A stretch of DNA of 64,000 nt from an uncultured Collinsella sp. (GTDB lineage: Bacteria > Actinomycetota > Coriobacteriia > Coriobacteriales > Coriobacteriaceae). Below, in pieces: positions 34,756-42,002 of this stretch. Both the position numbers and the translations under genes were made by a program. A model generated the notes under the pieces. It was not told where the DNA came from. It ran no database searches and saw only the letters and a program-made list of their open reading frames with translations. Within the stretch, counting starts at the first letter, position 1. Each line of letters begins with the position of its first letter. Where the stretch lies: positions 62,001 to 126,000 of the forward strand of contig CAUAAZ010000001.1 of assembly GCA_958427145.1 (NCBI GenBank). The letters are read 5' to 3'.

Positions 34756-34812
34756 TTAGCAAAACTTGCAAAAATTAGCAAAACTTGCAAAAATTAGCAA
34801 AACTTGCAAAGG
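34756..34812 (+). repeat. Three tandem 19-bp operator-like repeats
   Basis: Three copies of TTAGCAAAACTTGCAAAAA start at 34756, 34775 and 34794, the last running into the ribosome site AAAGGAG. Each contains the near-palindrome GCAAAACTTGC. The spacing of 19 bases puts copies about two helical turns apart. They lie directly before the ATPase gene, so autoregulation is likely. Confidence 0.85.
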
Positions 34813-34819
34813 AGACACC

Positions 34820-35914
34820 ATGGAGTACAGCAAGAACCCCTTTACCCCGACGTTCGGAAGTATCCCTCCCTTTCTAGCGGGTCGCGAGCATATTCTGCGT
34901 GACATCAACCGTGGTTTTATCAACGGCCCGGGAGATCCAAACCTGTCGACTATTTTTACGGGCGCAAGGGGAACGGGCAAGACGGCGCTTCTCTCGCTCC
35001 TTTCAGAAACGGCGCTTGAACACGGTTGGATCGCAGCAAATGTCTCCGCCATGCCAGGCATGCTCGAAGATATTATCGAGCGAACCAAAGAAGCCGCAGA
35101 TAGCTACCTCTCACAGCCTCATGCGCGCATAAACGGCGTTCAAATTGGTCCAGTGGGCATCGATTGGACATATGCTCAAGAGGCTCAGGGCAACTGGCGC
35201 ACGCGCATGAATGGCATCTTTAAGCAACTCGAAAAACATGACATCGGACTTCTCATCACCATCGATGAAGTCACCGTCGATCTCGAAGAAATGCTTCAAT
35301 TTGCCTCTGTTTACCAGCACTTTGTACGCGAAGGTAAAAAAGTTGCCCTACTCATGGCAGGACTGCCCTACAAGGTATCGGCGTTGCTGCGTAACGATTC
35401 CGTCTCGTTCCTCAGGCGTTCCCAATATCATCAGTTGGGACGAATCACTGACGTTGAAATTGCAAACGCATTCCGCAAAACCGTTGAGGCCGGAGGCCGC
35501 TCAATCACGCCAGAAGCGCTCGAGGATGCCGTGAAGGCCGTCGACGGATTTCCCTATATGATGCAGCTCGTCGGATATCGCACATGGGATGTTTCGGAGA
35601 ACTCGCCCAAAATCAGTGCACCTGATGTACAGCAGGGTTCTCTGCTTGCCCGCATGGAGCTGCGCGATCGAATTCTCGAAACGACCTATCGGGAGCTTTC
35701 CGATAAAGACATTGAGTTTTTGCTCGCAATGCTGCCCGATTCTGGCCCCAGTAGAGTCTCGGAGATAGCCAAACGCATGGGCGTCGCCAGCAACTACGCA
35801 AGCCAATACAAACGCCGCCTCCTGGAGGACGGCGTCATCGGAGAGCGCGGGCGTGGTCTCGTTGGCTTTGACATCCCCGCGTTCAGGGAATTCTTGAACG
35901 AGAAGGCGTTTTAG
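34820..35914 (+). CDS. AAA ATPase with C-terminal winged helix
   Basis: A 364-residue P-loop ATPase. It begins NPFTPTFGSIPPFLAGRE and has Walker A GARGTGKTALL (near 52), Walker B LLITIDEV (near 140) and the sensor region FLRRSQYHQLGRI. The last 70 residues are a winged helix with VASNYASQYKRRLLEDG. The class resembles Orc/Cdc6-like or STAND-type ATPases found as single genes in Actinobacteria and Firmicutes. It could bind the three upstream repeats. ATG 34820 has AAGGAG 6 bases upstream. No partner gene follows. Confidence 0.82.
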   Translation: MEYSKNPFTPTFGSIPPFLAGREHILRDINRGFINGPGDPNLSTIFTGARGTGKTALLSLLSETALEHGWIAANVSAMPGMLEDIIERTKEAADSYLSQPHARINGVQIGPVGIDWTYAQEAQGNWRTRMNGIFKQLEKHDIGLLITIDEVTVDLEEMLQFASVYQHFVREGKKVALLMAGLPYKVSALLRNDSVSFLRRSQYHQLGRITDVEIANAFRKTVEAGGRSITPEALEDAVKAVDGFPYMMQLVGYRTWDVSENSPKISAPDVQQGSLLARMELRDRILETTYRELSDKDIEFLLAMLPDSGPSRVSEIAKRMGVASNYASQYKRRLLEDGVIGERGRGLVGFDIPAFREFLNEKAF

Positions 35915-35944
35915 CACACCGGAATTGTCCGCTGGAGCATCGTT

Positions 35945-36010
35945 GCATGGCAATCGGCATTCCTCTTGGTAAGGACAGCAAGCATTTTCCACCAACACCG
36001 ATTGCCATGC
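35945..36010. repeat. 13-bp inverted repeat between convergent genes
   Basis: GCATGGCAATCGG at 35945-35957 is the exact reverse complement of 35998-36010. A shorter inner match (AAGGACA with TGTCCTT) crosses it. It lies between the AAA ATPase and flavodoxin-like genes and may act as a terminator or be an old duplication. Confidence 0.6.
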
Positions 36011-36023
36011 GTTCTTCTTGTCC

Positions 36024-36554
36024 TTAGGCGAGCTTGCGAGCGAGCTCTCGCACCTCTTCCAACTTGGGCGACGATGCCATGCTATCGCGCTCGGTCATAC
36101 CGCTGATGGTGATAATGCCTTGGTCCTCCCACTTGCAGTACGCGCAGGTTGACTTGTACATAGCGATCGCCGCATCATAGACGCCCTCGCTGTGGCTATC
36201 GAGCAAAAGGGCCGTCTTGGTGAACGGGAAGCCCGTAGCACCGAAGGCGTACAGGCGGTCGATGGCGGCCTTCTCCTGCGCAGTGATATCAAACCAGTAG
36301 ATAGGCGAAGCGAAGACAACCATATCGGCGCCTTTCAGCGACTCGATCACGTTGGCCATGTCATCCTTCTGCACGCAGGTGCCCTCATGGGTAAAGCAGT
36401 ACTGGCATCCCAGACAACCAGCGATCTTTTTGCCGGCAACGCGGATGACCTCGACCGTATGGCCGACCTCGCGCGCGGTCTCGGCAAACGCCTCGACCAT
36501 TGTGTCGGTATTGGCACCCTTGCGCGGGCTACCACTCAATACAACGATATTCAT
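36024..36554 (-). CDS. NADPH-dependent FMN reductase / flavodoxin-like protein
   Basis: A 176-residue flavoprotein with SGSPRKGANTDTMVEAF, the FMN-phosphate loop, and VFASPIYWFDITAQ plus CLGCQYCFTHEGTCVQKDDM, a Cys-rich segment as in iron-sulfur flavoproteins of the IsfA class. It probably shuttles electrons from NAD(P)H. GGAGGGAG lies 7 bases before the ATG. It is downstream of the hydrolase and cupin genes on the same strand, 148 bases away, and may be part of their regulon. Confidence 0.88.
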   Translation of the reverse strand: MNIVVLSGSPRKGANTDTMVEAFAETAREVGHTVEVIRVAGKKIAGCLGCQYCFTHEGTCVQKDDMANVIESLKGADMVVFASPIYWFDITAQEKAAIDRLYAFGATGFPFTKTALLLDSHSEGVYDAAIAMYKSTCAYCKWEDQGIITISGMTERDSMASSPKLEEVRELARKLA

Positions 36555-36702
36555 AGAAATCTCCCTCCTTCATGCCGCAGGCGCGCGGCATATTTTTTTG
36601 TTTTAACCAAAACAGATGGAGTTATTCAATCGCCTCGTTTCAGCTACTCCCACTCTTTAGAAGAATCGTTGCTGGAGACTTGCCATTAAATCAAGGCACG
36701 CC

Positions 36703-37674
36703 TTATTTCAGGTATTCCTCAAAGAATGCCTTCAGCTTTCCAAACGGAATGATGTCCATCTGATCGTAAAGGTCGGTGTGGCTGGCACCAGGGATAATGA
36801 GCAATTCCTTGTTGTCCCCCGTCAGCTTGCCGTACGTGGTTTCGCTGAAATAGCGGGAGTGCGCCTTCTCGCCATGCACCAGCAACACAGCTGAGCGGAT
36901 TTCGCCGCTATATTGCAAAATCGGCATATTCAAAAACGACAGCGAGGACGTCACATTCCAGCCACCGTTGGAGTTCAGGCTGCGGGGATGATAGCCTCGC
37001 GGAGTTTTGTAGTAGGCGTTATAGTCCGCTACAAACTGCGGCGCATCCTCCGGTAGCGGATCGACCACGCCGCCCGCCAGCGCATAGCTGCCGTTTTTAT
37101 AGTCCTCGGTGCGCTGCGCGTTCAGCGCTTTCCGCTTTTCAAAGCGCGCCTGCTCGGAATCCTCGGCGTCAAAATAGCCGTTTGCGGTCACGCGGGTCAT
37201 ATCGTACATGGTCATAGCCGCGGTAGCTTTGATACGGGTGTCTATGGCCGCCGCATTGACTGCCATGCCGCCCCAACCGCAGATACCGATGATGCCGATA
37301 CGCTCCGGGTCAACGCTTTCCTGCACAGAGAGGAAATCCACCGCTGCGCAGAAGTCCTCGGTGTTGATGTCCGGCGATGCTACATGGCGGGGTGTACCGC
37401 CGCTCTCGCCGGTATAGGACGGGTCAAAGGCAATTGCGAAAAAGCCCAGCTCCGCCATTTTCTGCGCATACAGACCGGAGGACTGCTCCTTCACAGCGCC
37501 AAACGGGCCGCTAACAGCGATGGCGGGCAGCTTGCCATCCGCGTTCTTAGGCACGTACACGTCGGCAGCCAGCGTGATGCCGTATCGGTTGTGGAAGGTC
37601 GCCTTGCTGTGCTCAACCTTGTCGTTTTTGGGGAACACCTTGTCCCATTCCTGCGTCAGTTTCAACTGCTCCAT
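36703..37674 (-). CDS. Alpha/beta hydrolase (dienelactone hydrolase/acetyl-xylan-esterase-like)
   Basis: A 323-residue cytosolic hydrolase. It starts with an oxyanion-type strand (LPAIAVSGPFGAVKEQSSG), and the nucleophile elbow is written GICGWGGMA, so Cys rather than Ser sits at the usual place. The acid/His part is GEKAHSRYFSE and PGASHTDLYD. A Cys nucleophile resembles dienelactone hydrolases. Its stop-side gene is flavodoxin-like; the upstream cupin/decarboxylase gene ends 2 bases before its ATG. The substrate is unknown. Confidence 0.84.
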   Translation of the reverse strand: MEQLKLTQEWDKVFPKNDKVEHSKATFHNRYGITLAADVYVPKNADGKLPAIAVSGPFGAVKEQSSGLYAQKMAELGFFAIAFDPSYTGESGGTPRHVASPDINTEDFCAAVDFLSVQESVDPERIGIIGICGWGGMAVNAAAIDTRIKATAAMTMYDMTRVTANGYFDAEDSEQARFEKRKALNAQRTEDYKNGSYALAGGVVDPLPEDAPQFVADYNAYYKTPRGYHPRSLNSNGGWNVTSSLSFLNMPILQYSGEIRSAVLLVHGEKAHSRYFSETTYGKLTGDNKELLIIPGASHTDLYDQMDIIPFGKLKAFFEEYLK

Positions 37675-37676
37675 GC

Positions 37677-38441
37677 CTAAGCCTCCTTGTCAGTCGCTTT
37701 AAGGTACTGCTCGTCATTCACGGGCTCCAACCACTCGTTGGAGGCCTCCTCGCCCGGAACCTCCATCGCGAGATGGGAGAACCAGCTGTCGGGCGCCGCA
37801 CCGTGCCAGTGCTTTACGCCCGCGGGAATATTTACTACATCGCCAGGGCACAGCTCCTGTGCCGGTTTGCCCCATTCCTGATAAAGCCCTCGACCAGCCA
37901 CGCAGACGAGGATCTGCCCGCCGCCGCTTTTGGCGTGATGGGTGTGCCAGTTGTTGCGGCAGCCTGGCTCGAACGTAACGTTGTAAATGCCGACCTGCTC
38001 GGTGGAAAGGGGCGCGAGGTAGCTTTGCCCGATAAAGTACTTCGCAAATGCGTCGTTGGAGGCACCGATGGGAAAGGCCATCTCGTTTTGATGCTTAGCT
38101 CTTGCATCAGCGGCATTGTCATCCGCCCAGACCTCCTTCGCCATGCGAAAGGCCGCCCACGCCTTGGGCCATCCCGCATAAAACGCCGCATGCGTAAGGA
38201 TTTCCGCTATCTCAGCCCTGGTCACGCCATTGTTCTTTGCGGACATCAGATGATATTGAAACGAAGAGTCCGTCAGGCCCTGCGCCATTAGGGCAACCAC
38301 CGTCACTATGCTGCGATCTCGAAGGGAAAGCCCGTCTTCTCGACTCCATACCTCGCCGAACAGCACATCGTCATTGAGCTGCGCAAATTTGGGGGCAAAG
38401 TCCCCCAGGGCATCCCTGCCCGCTGTCTGCTTAATCGTCAT
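37677..38441 (-). CDS. Carboxymuconolactone decarboxylase-cupin fusion
   Basis: A 254-residue two-domain protein. Residues 1-110 match the AhpD/carboxymuconolactone decarboxylase fold (SLRDRSIVTVVALMAQG and ILTHAAFYAGWPKAW). Residues 130-235 are a cupin with the metal ligands in HTHHAKSGGGQILV and HWHGAAPDSWFSHLA. The CxxC of peroxidase-type AhpD is absent. GGAGGA precedes the ATG. It is the first gene of an operon with the hydrolase, probably under the divergent MerR regulator. Confidence 0.9.
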   Translation of the reverse strand: MTIKQTAGRDALGDFAPKFAQLNDDVLFGEVWSREDGLSLRDRSIVTVVALMAQGLTDSSFQYHLMSAKNNGVTRAEIAEILTHAAFYAGWPKAWAAFRMAKEVWADDNAADARAKHQNEMAFPIGASNDAFAKYFIGQSYLAPLSTEQVGIYNVTFEPGCRNNWHTHHAKSGGGQILVCVAGRGLYQEWGKPAQELCPGDVVNIPAGVKHWHGAAPDSWFSHLAMEVPGEEASNEWLEPVNDEQYLKATDKEA

Positions 38442-38715
38442 GTTTGATTCCTCCTGTCGATGGTTTTGAGTACAAACTGCTTTCGCGCAGCTAAGCCGCG
38501 CCTAGATTTCCATGCCCATTCGATGCGCCCGCTCCAGAGCGGGATGCCCGGCGATTTCGCCCACGCCGTTCACGCCGCCGGCGAAAACCGTTCCGGCAAG
38601 CGCGCGCCTTTGGCGAAAATCCCTTGCACTCCTTATATATATTGACGAAAATAAAGGTAATACCTAAACCTAACTTTAGGTCAAGGAGTAAATTCGAGAT
38701 TTGTCCGGAGGAACC
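38442..38715. other. Divergent intergenic region with a possible gene fragment
   Basis: The part next to the MerR gene holds its operator. The part at about 38490-38620 is GC-rich and on the minus strand reads as a short open peptide ending GHPALERAHRMGMEI then stop, with no start; it may be the tail of a lost gene. It forms a 5' leader of about 200 bases for the decarboxylase operon. Confidence 0.4.
38657..38684 (-). promoter_or_regulatory. MerR-type promoter and operator of the decarboxylase-hydrolase operon
   Basis: On the minus strand TTGACC (38684-38679) is followed at 16 bases by TATTAC (38662-38657). The spacer holds the inverted repeat ACCTAAA / TTTAGGT (38662-38668 with 38675-38681), the placement typical of MerR-family activation. 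The adjacent divergent MerR gene is the likely regulator. Confidence 0.6.
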
Positions 38716-39156
38716 ATGTACACAATCGGACAGGTGGCGGATATGTTCGGTCTGCCCGTTTCCACGCTGCGCTATTACGACAAGCAGGGATTGTTCCCGG
38801 AATTGGAGCGGACATCCGGCATTCGCCGATTCGGCGATACGGAACTCGAGGCGCTTCGGGTCATCGAATGCTTAAAGAAGGCTGGGATGGAGATCAAGGA
38901 CATCCGGCTGTTCATGGAATGGTGCGCGGAGGGCCCATCGACATATCCCAAGCGCAAGGCCATGTTCGAGGAGCGGAAGGCCCACATGGAATCGGAAATC
39001 GCAAACATGAACCGTGCGCTGGATATGCTGAGGTTCAAATGCTGGTACTACGAGCAGGCGATCAAAGATGGCAGCGAGGATAGAGTGAAGGCGCTGATTC
39101 CCGACAATTTGCCGGAAGAGATCAAAGGCGCCTACAAAAACGCCCACGCTCAATAA
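38716..39156 (+). CDS. MerR-family transcriptional regulator
   Basis: A 146-residue MerR regulator: MYTIGQVADMFGLPVSTLRY, then YYDKQGLFPELERTSGIRRF, followed by the dimerising helix and MLRFKCWYYEQAIKDGSED. There is no Cys-rich metal loop at the C-terminus; one Cys (KCWYYEQ) may sense thiol stress, as in NmlR/AdhR relatives. GGAGG lies 5 bases before ATG 38716. It is divergent from the decarboxylase-hydrolase-flavodoxin genes. Confidence 0.93.
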   Translation: MYTIGQVADMFGLPVSTLRYYDKQGLFPELERTSGIRRFGDTELEALRVIECLKKAGMEIKDIRLFMEWCAEGPSTYPKRKAMFEERKAHMESEIANMNRALDMLRFKCWYYEQAIKDGSEDRVKALIPDNLPEEIKGAYKNAHAQ

Positions 39157-39219
39157 TGCCGCCCGACGCTCAAGGGGCTTTGGCAAGGAATCTTATTTTT
39201 CGAGTAGGAGCGCAAAGGA

Positions 39220-39250
39220 AGCCCTCGATTTGTTTCGCAGGTCGAGGGCT
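39220..39250 (+). terminator. Terminator of the MerR gene
   Basis: A perfect 9-bp stem (39220-39228 with 39242-39250) followed by TGTATTGTTC, 64 bases after the MerR stop. Confidence 0.6.
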
Positions 39251-39426
39251 TGTATTGTTCGATGTGTGATTACTCCCGTTCAATGGCTAAGCGAATCCGC
39301 ATGGTGTTATGTTGCGCCGGGCCATGTCGCCGAAGGCCCGACTTATGCGCAATTTGAACGAATCGGGTCGGTGGTTCGCGGTTCTTGAAATAACTCAAGC
39401 GATTCGAGATATACCAGGTGTATTCG

Positions 39427-39636
39427 TCAATCATGAAACCGGCATTTGAGTTCGCAGCGGCGGGCCTGGACCCATTTGCCGACGGTTTTCGAGTTGAGGT
39501 CGAGCCCGGGGCGGCACTGCGTTGTCGGCCTGCCCGTCGAGATCATGTAGTCGGCGGTCTCGCGCCTGAACTCGTTGGTGTGCCTGGCGGATGAGTTCGG
39601 CATGGCACCGTCTCTTCGGTCGTCGTCGGTATGCAT
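39427..39636 (-). pseudogene. IS3-family transposase OrfA fragment
   Basis: The minus strand encodes MPNSSARHTNEFRRETADYM, then ISTGRPTTQC and LNSKTVGKWVQARR, the helix-turn-helix of IS3-type OrfA. It stops at about 60 residues and neither the rest of OrfA nor OrfB (DDE domain) is nearby. It is a dead remnant. Its presence marks this junction as a recombination-prone edge of the accessory block. Confidence 0.75.
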
Positions 39637-39908
39637 GCTAGAACATCGAAGTCTCTGGCATGCGCGTCCGAAAAGACGATACAGGTCACCTCATGGGCTC
39701 CTCACGCTCCCAGCTACAAGCTGCGCGCCGACAAGTTCAGAATCGTGATCGAGGGAAAATGCGCGAAATGCGGCTGCGCCATCGCCCGATGCAGCTACTA
39801 GACGCCATCCCGCACATTGCGTTTCCGCAGCGCAACAGCGCATCTACGAAAACATCGTAGACATGCGCCTTATAATGGGGCGACGAGTTCTTGGAAAGGG
39901 GCGAGATT

Positions 39909-40943
39909 GTGAGTTCGAAAGATTCCCTAGCAAAAGCGGGGACGCAGGAGATTGCGCCTCCGACCGATCGGTCGCCGCTCGCCCTCCTGAGTACCGCAAT
40001 AAGGCAAAACTGCGATGAGGCGGACAACGCCATTGCGGACATCGTCAAGGCCGTGGAGCGGCAGGCTCCGGAGATTGCCCAGATCAGCAAGGCGACCGAC
40101 AAGGGCTTCCGCCTTGTCGTCGACGCCTCCGACGAGACGCTCCAAGCCATCGACCGGGGCGACATCAAGCTGACGACGGACAAAATGGGCAACACCTTCG
40201 CCCAGATGAAGCGCTCGGACGGCAGATACGGCAAAAAGCTCCCCATCAAGAGAGAAGAGTTCTCTCAAGGAATCGATCCCGTGCAGGCAGCCAACGCAAT
40301 GCAGGTGAAGGCCCTGCAGGAACAGCTCAACGAGATCGCGGAGCAGATCACGGTAATCGACGGAAGGGTCAAGGAGGTTCTCCGGGGCCAGCAAAACGAC
40401 CGCATCGGCCTTTTCCGCAGCGGCATGTCGCTCTACCTTGAGGCGAGGGAGGTCTCCGACGAAGGGCTGAGGAAGCTGCTAGTGGCCCAGTCCCTTCGCG
40501 CGCTTTCGGACGCTACGGCCCAGCTCGACCTCGAGCTGCAGGAAGACGTCGCGTACCTCGCCAACGGAGAGTACAGGAAGGCGAAGGGCAAGCGCACGGA
40601 GCTTATCGACGAGAAGATGGCTTCAATCAACCGGTGCTTCCCGGTGCTGCACCAGGCCTCCGTCGCCCGCGCGGCGATTTATTGCGAGCAGGGCGAGGTC
40701 AAGGCCATGGCCTCTGCCCTCGAGGCTTACTCGCACCTGATCGAGCAGACGGTCGGGTCGCGCGCCGGCCTGCTTGCCGAGTTCGACACATCGGATGACG
40801 GCACCGACCATGGCGTCTGGCGTTCAAGGGCCGCTCTGCAGCTCGACGTGTCGGCACTCAGCAAGGCGCTCTCCGTCCCCGAGAAGACCTTCTATCTCGA
40901 AGCGATAACCGATGAAAAGGAGGCCGAAGATGAGCTCGGCTAA
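39909..40943 (+). CDS. Hypothetical 344-residue helical protein
   Basis: I do not recognise a family. It is soluble, mostly helical and charged. A likely coiled coil lies at about 140-165 (LQEQLNEIAEQITVIDGRV), and a glycine-poor basic patch is near 230-250. There is no signal peptide, TM helix or catalytic motif. The GTG at 39909 has AAAGGGG 7 bases upstream. It overlaps a zinc-ribbon gene by 14 bases, which begins inside its last codons, so the two are translationally coupled. The pair sits between an IS3 remnant and a restriction island. Confidence 0.75.
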   Translation: MSSKDSLAKAGTQEIAPPTDRSPLALLSTAIRQNCDEADNAIADIVKAVERQAPEIAQISKATDKGFRLVVDASDETLQAIDRGDIKLTTDKMGNTFAQMKRSDGRYGKKLPIKREEFSQGIDPVQAANAMQVKALQEQLNEIAEQITVIDGRVKEVLRGQQNDRIGLFRSGMSLYLEAREVSDEGLRKLLVAQSLRALSDATAQLDLELQEDVAYLANGEYRKAKGKRTELIDEKMASINRCFPVLHQASVARAAIYCEQGEVKAMASALEAYSHLIEQTVGSRAGLLAEFDTSDDGTDHGVWRSRAALQLDVSALSKALSVPEKTFYLEAITDEKEAEDELG

Positions 40944-41226
40944 AGGATGCCCAAACGGCGAATGCGCTGCCCACAAGAAGAAGACCTTGTTCAAGCCCTC
41001 GATGAACTACTGCCCCCAATGCGGGGCGGAGCTTGCCGCGGTGTGCAAGTCAAGGGGATGCCACACGTTTCTGGACGACCCTTCAAAGAAGCTCTGCGCG
41101 CGCTGCGAGGCGAAGCGCGCCGATAGGGTCGACGGGATAAAGAAAGTGGGCGCCGGAGTAGGCGGCGCAGTCCTCACAGTGGGCGGCGCGGTCGTCGGCG
41201 TTGCTGCGAAGATCGCAAAGAAATAA
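40930..41226 (+). CDS. Small double zinc-ribbon protein with hydrophobic glycine-rich tail
   Basis: A 98-residue protein. Cys pairs in CPNGEC, CPQCGAEL, CKSRGCHTF and CARCEAKR suggest one or two zinc ribbons in residues 5-65. The last 30 residues (VGAGVGGAVLTVGGAVVGVA) are Gly/Val/Ala-rich and could insert in a membrane. AAGGAGG lies 6 bases before ATG 40930. It is coupled to the upstream 344-residue gene. A membrane-active effector gated by a partner is one possibility; nothing proves it. Confidence 0.75.
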   Translation: MSSAKGCPNGECAAHKKKTLFKPSMNYCPQCGAELAAVCKSRGCHTFLDDPSKKLCARCEAKRADRVDGIKKVGAGVGGAVLTVGGAVVGVAAKIAKK

Positions 41227-41240
41227 TCGTCTAAAGACAA

Positions 41241-41264
41241 AGAGGCGGGCAATTGCCCGCCTCT
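41241..41264. terminator. Perfect 12-bp palindrome, bidirectional terminator
   Basis: AGAGGCGGGCAA and its reverse complement abut at 41241-41264. Read on the minus strand it is followed by TTTGTCTTT, and on the plus strand by TCTCAC. It can end both the zinc-ribbon gene and the possible minus-strand microproteins. Confidence 0.7.
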
Positions 41265-41275
41265 TCTCACATCAC

Positions 41276-41362
41276 TCACTTGAACACGACGCGGAACAGC
41301 CATGCGAAAAAGCTCAGCATGACCTTAAGCGCCGCCTTGAGGAACCTACAAAGCTTCTTCAT
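41276..41362 (-). CDS. Possible 28-residue cationic hydrophobic peptide
   Basis: The minus strand from ATG 41362 encodes MKKLCRFLKAALKVMLSFFA followed by WLFRVVFK: 8 Lys/Arg, no acidic residue, strongly amphipathic or membrane-spanning. GGGG lies 8 bases upstream. The start overlaps the end of an acidic frame in another phase (stop at 41346), and a T-followed hairpin lies 12 bases past its stop. Size and composition resemble membrane toxins of small TA loci. It is speculative; no homolog is recognised. Confidence 0.3.
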   Translation of the reverse strand: MKKLCRFLKAALKVMLSFFAWLFRVVFK

Positions 41363-41468
41363 CGACGTCGCCCCAATCTTCCTTGACCTTGCGGGCGCCC
41401 TCCTCGCCCAGGAGGCTCTTCTCGTTAGCTTCAACGAGTAGCGAACGTGCTGAGAAATGACGATGCAC
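41346..41468 (-). CDS. Possible 40-residue acidic peptide upstream of the cationic peptide
   Basis: The frame from a GTG at 41468 ends EKSLLGEEGARKVKEDWGDV then DEEAL and stop. It is strongly acidic at the C-terminus and overlaps the start of the cationic peptide by 17 bases. There is no clear ribosome site, and the frame is open further back to about 41520, so this could instead be the tail of a lost gene. Confidence 0.25.
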   Translation of the reverse strand: MHRHFSARSLLVEANEKSLLGEEGARKVKEDWGDVDEEAL

Positions 41469-42002
41469 AGCATCCGAGATTCCCGCCTCGCCCTCGAGGA
41501 CAAAACCGCGTGTCTACTCACTTGGAATAATCTCTATCCCAAGCTTGTGCTTAATCGGTGCGGTGCAATATCAACCGACACCATGCATAGGATGAAATTC
41601 AGGGGTGGCATTGACCCGGAGCTTGCAATTATCGCCTATTACAACAGCATTGCGTTCGCATTCACGGAGCTTTGCGGCAGAAGCTATGGGGGCGGTGCGC
41701 TTGAGATTCTGCCCAAGGAAGTTGACAATATCCATGTTCTCAATACCGGTCTATTGAACATTAATCCCGAGCTAAAAAGAAACGTTATCAGCATAATTGA
41801 CGGAGTAGTAAGAAATGGGCGCAATATCGACGAAGCGTTGGATTACATTGATGCAAAGATACTCGTTGGTGTACTCAGATTCGATAAAGATACCTGTCGC
41901 GCATGTAGACGCATATGGAAAGACATTGAAAGCAAGGTGCCTTGGCAGAGGCACAAGATAGGCAGTGACTATAATGACCAGCACAAAATTTACTTGGATT
42001 AG
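41457..42002 (+). pseudogene. C-terminal remnant of a DNA adenine methyltransferase
   Basis: The 181-residue frame matches only the C-terminal target-recognition tail of class I/N6-adenine methyltransferases: STDTMHRMKF, then ELAIIAYYNSIAFAFTELCG and RSYGGGALEILPKE. The SAM-binding and NPPY motifs are absent. It ends inside the start of mcrB. It is therefore a truncated gene, the modification half of a former restriction-modification unit; whether the tail is still translated is unknown. Confidence 0.75.

Larger units (their letters stand above)
39157..39908. other. 750-base stretch with terminator, IS3 remnant and no intact gene
   Basis: It contains the terminator at 39220-39250 and the IS3 OrfA fragment at about 39427-39636. 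On the plus strand a frame at 39631-39801 (56 residues) ends CAKCGCAIARCSY with a CxxCxC cluster; it looks like a remnant rather than a gene. The rest shows nothing recognisable. Confidence 0.6.

Noticed and set aside
34756..34812. CRISPR array
   Set aside because: Repeats are contiguous without spacers and only three; no cas genes are present.
34766..34819. TTG start extending the AAA ATPase by 18 residues
   Set aside because: It would translate the operator repeats; ATG 34820 has a proper AAGGAG site.
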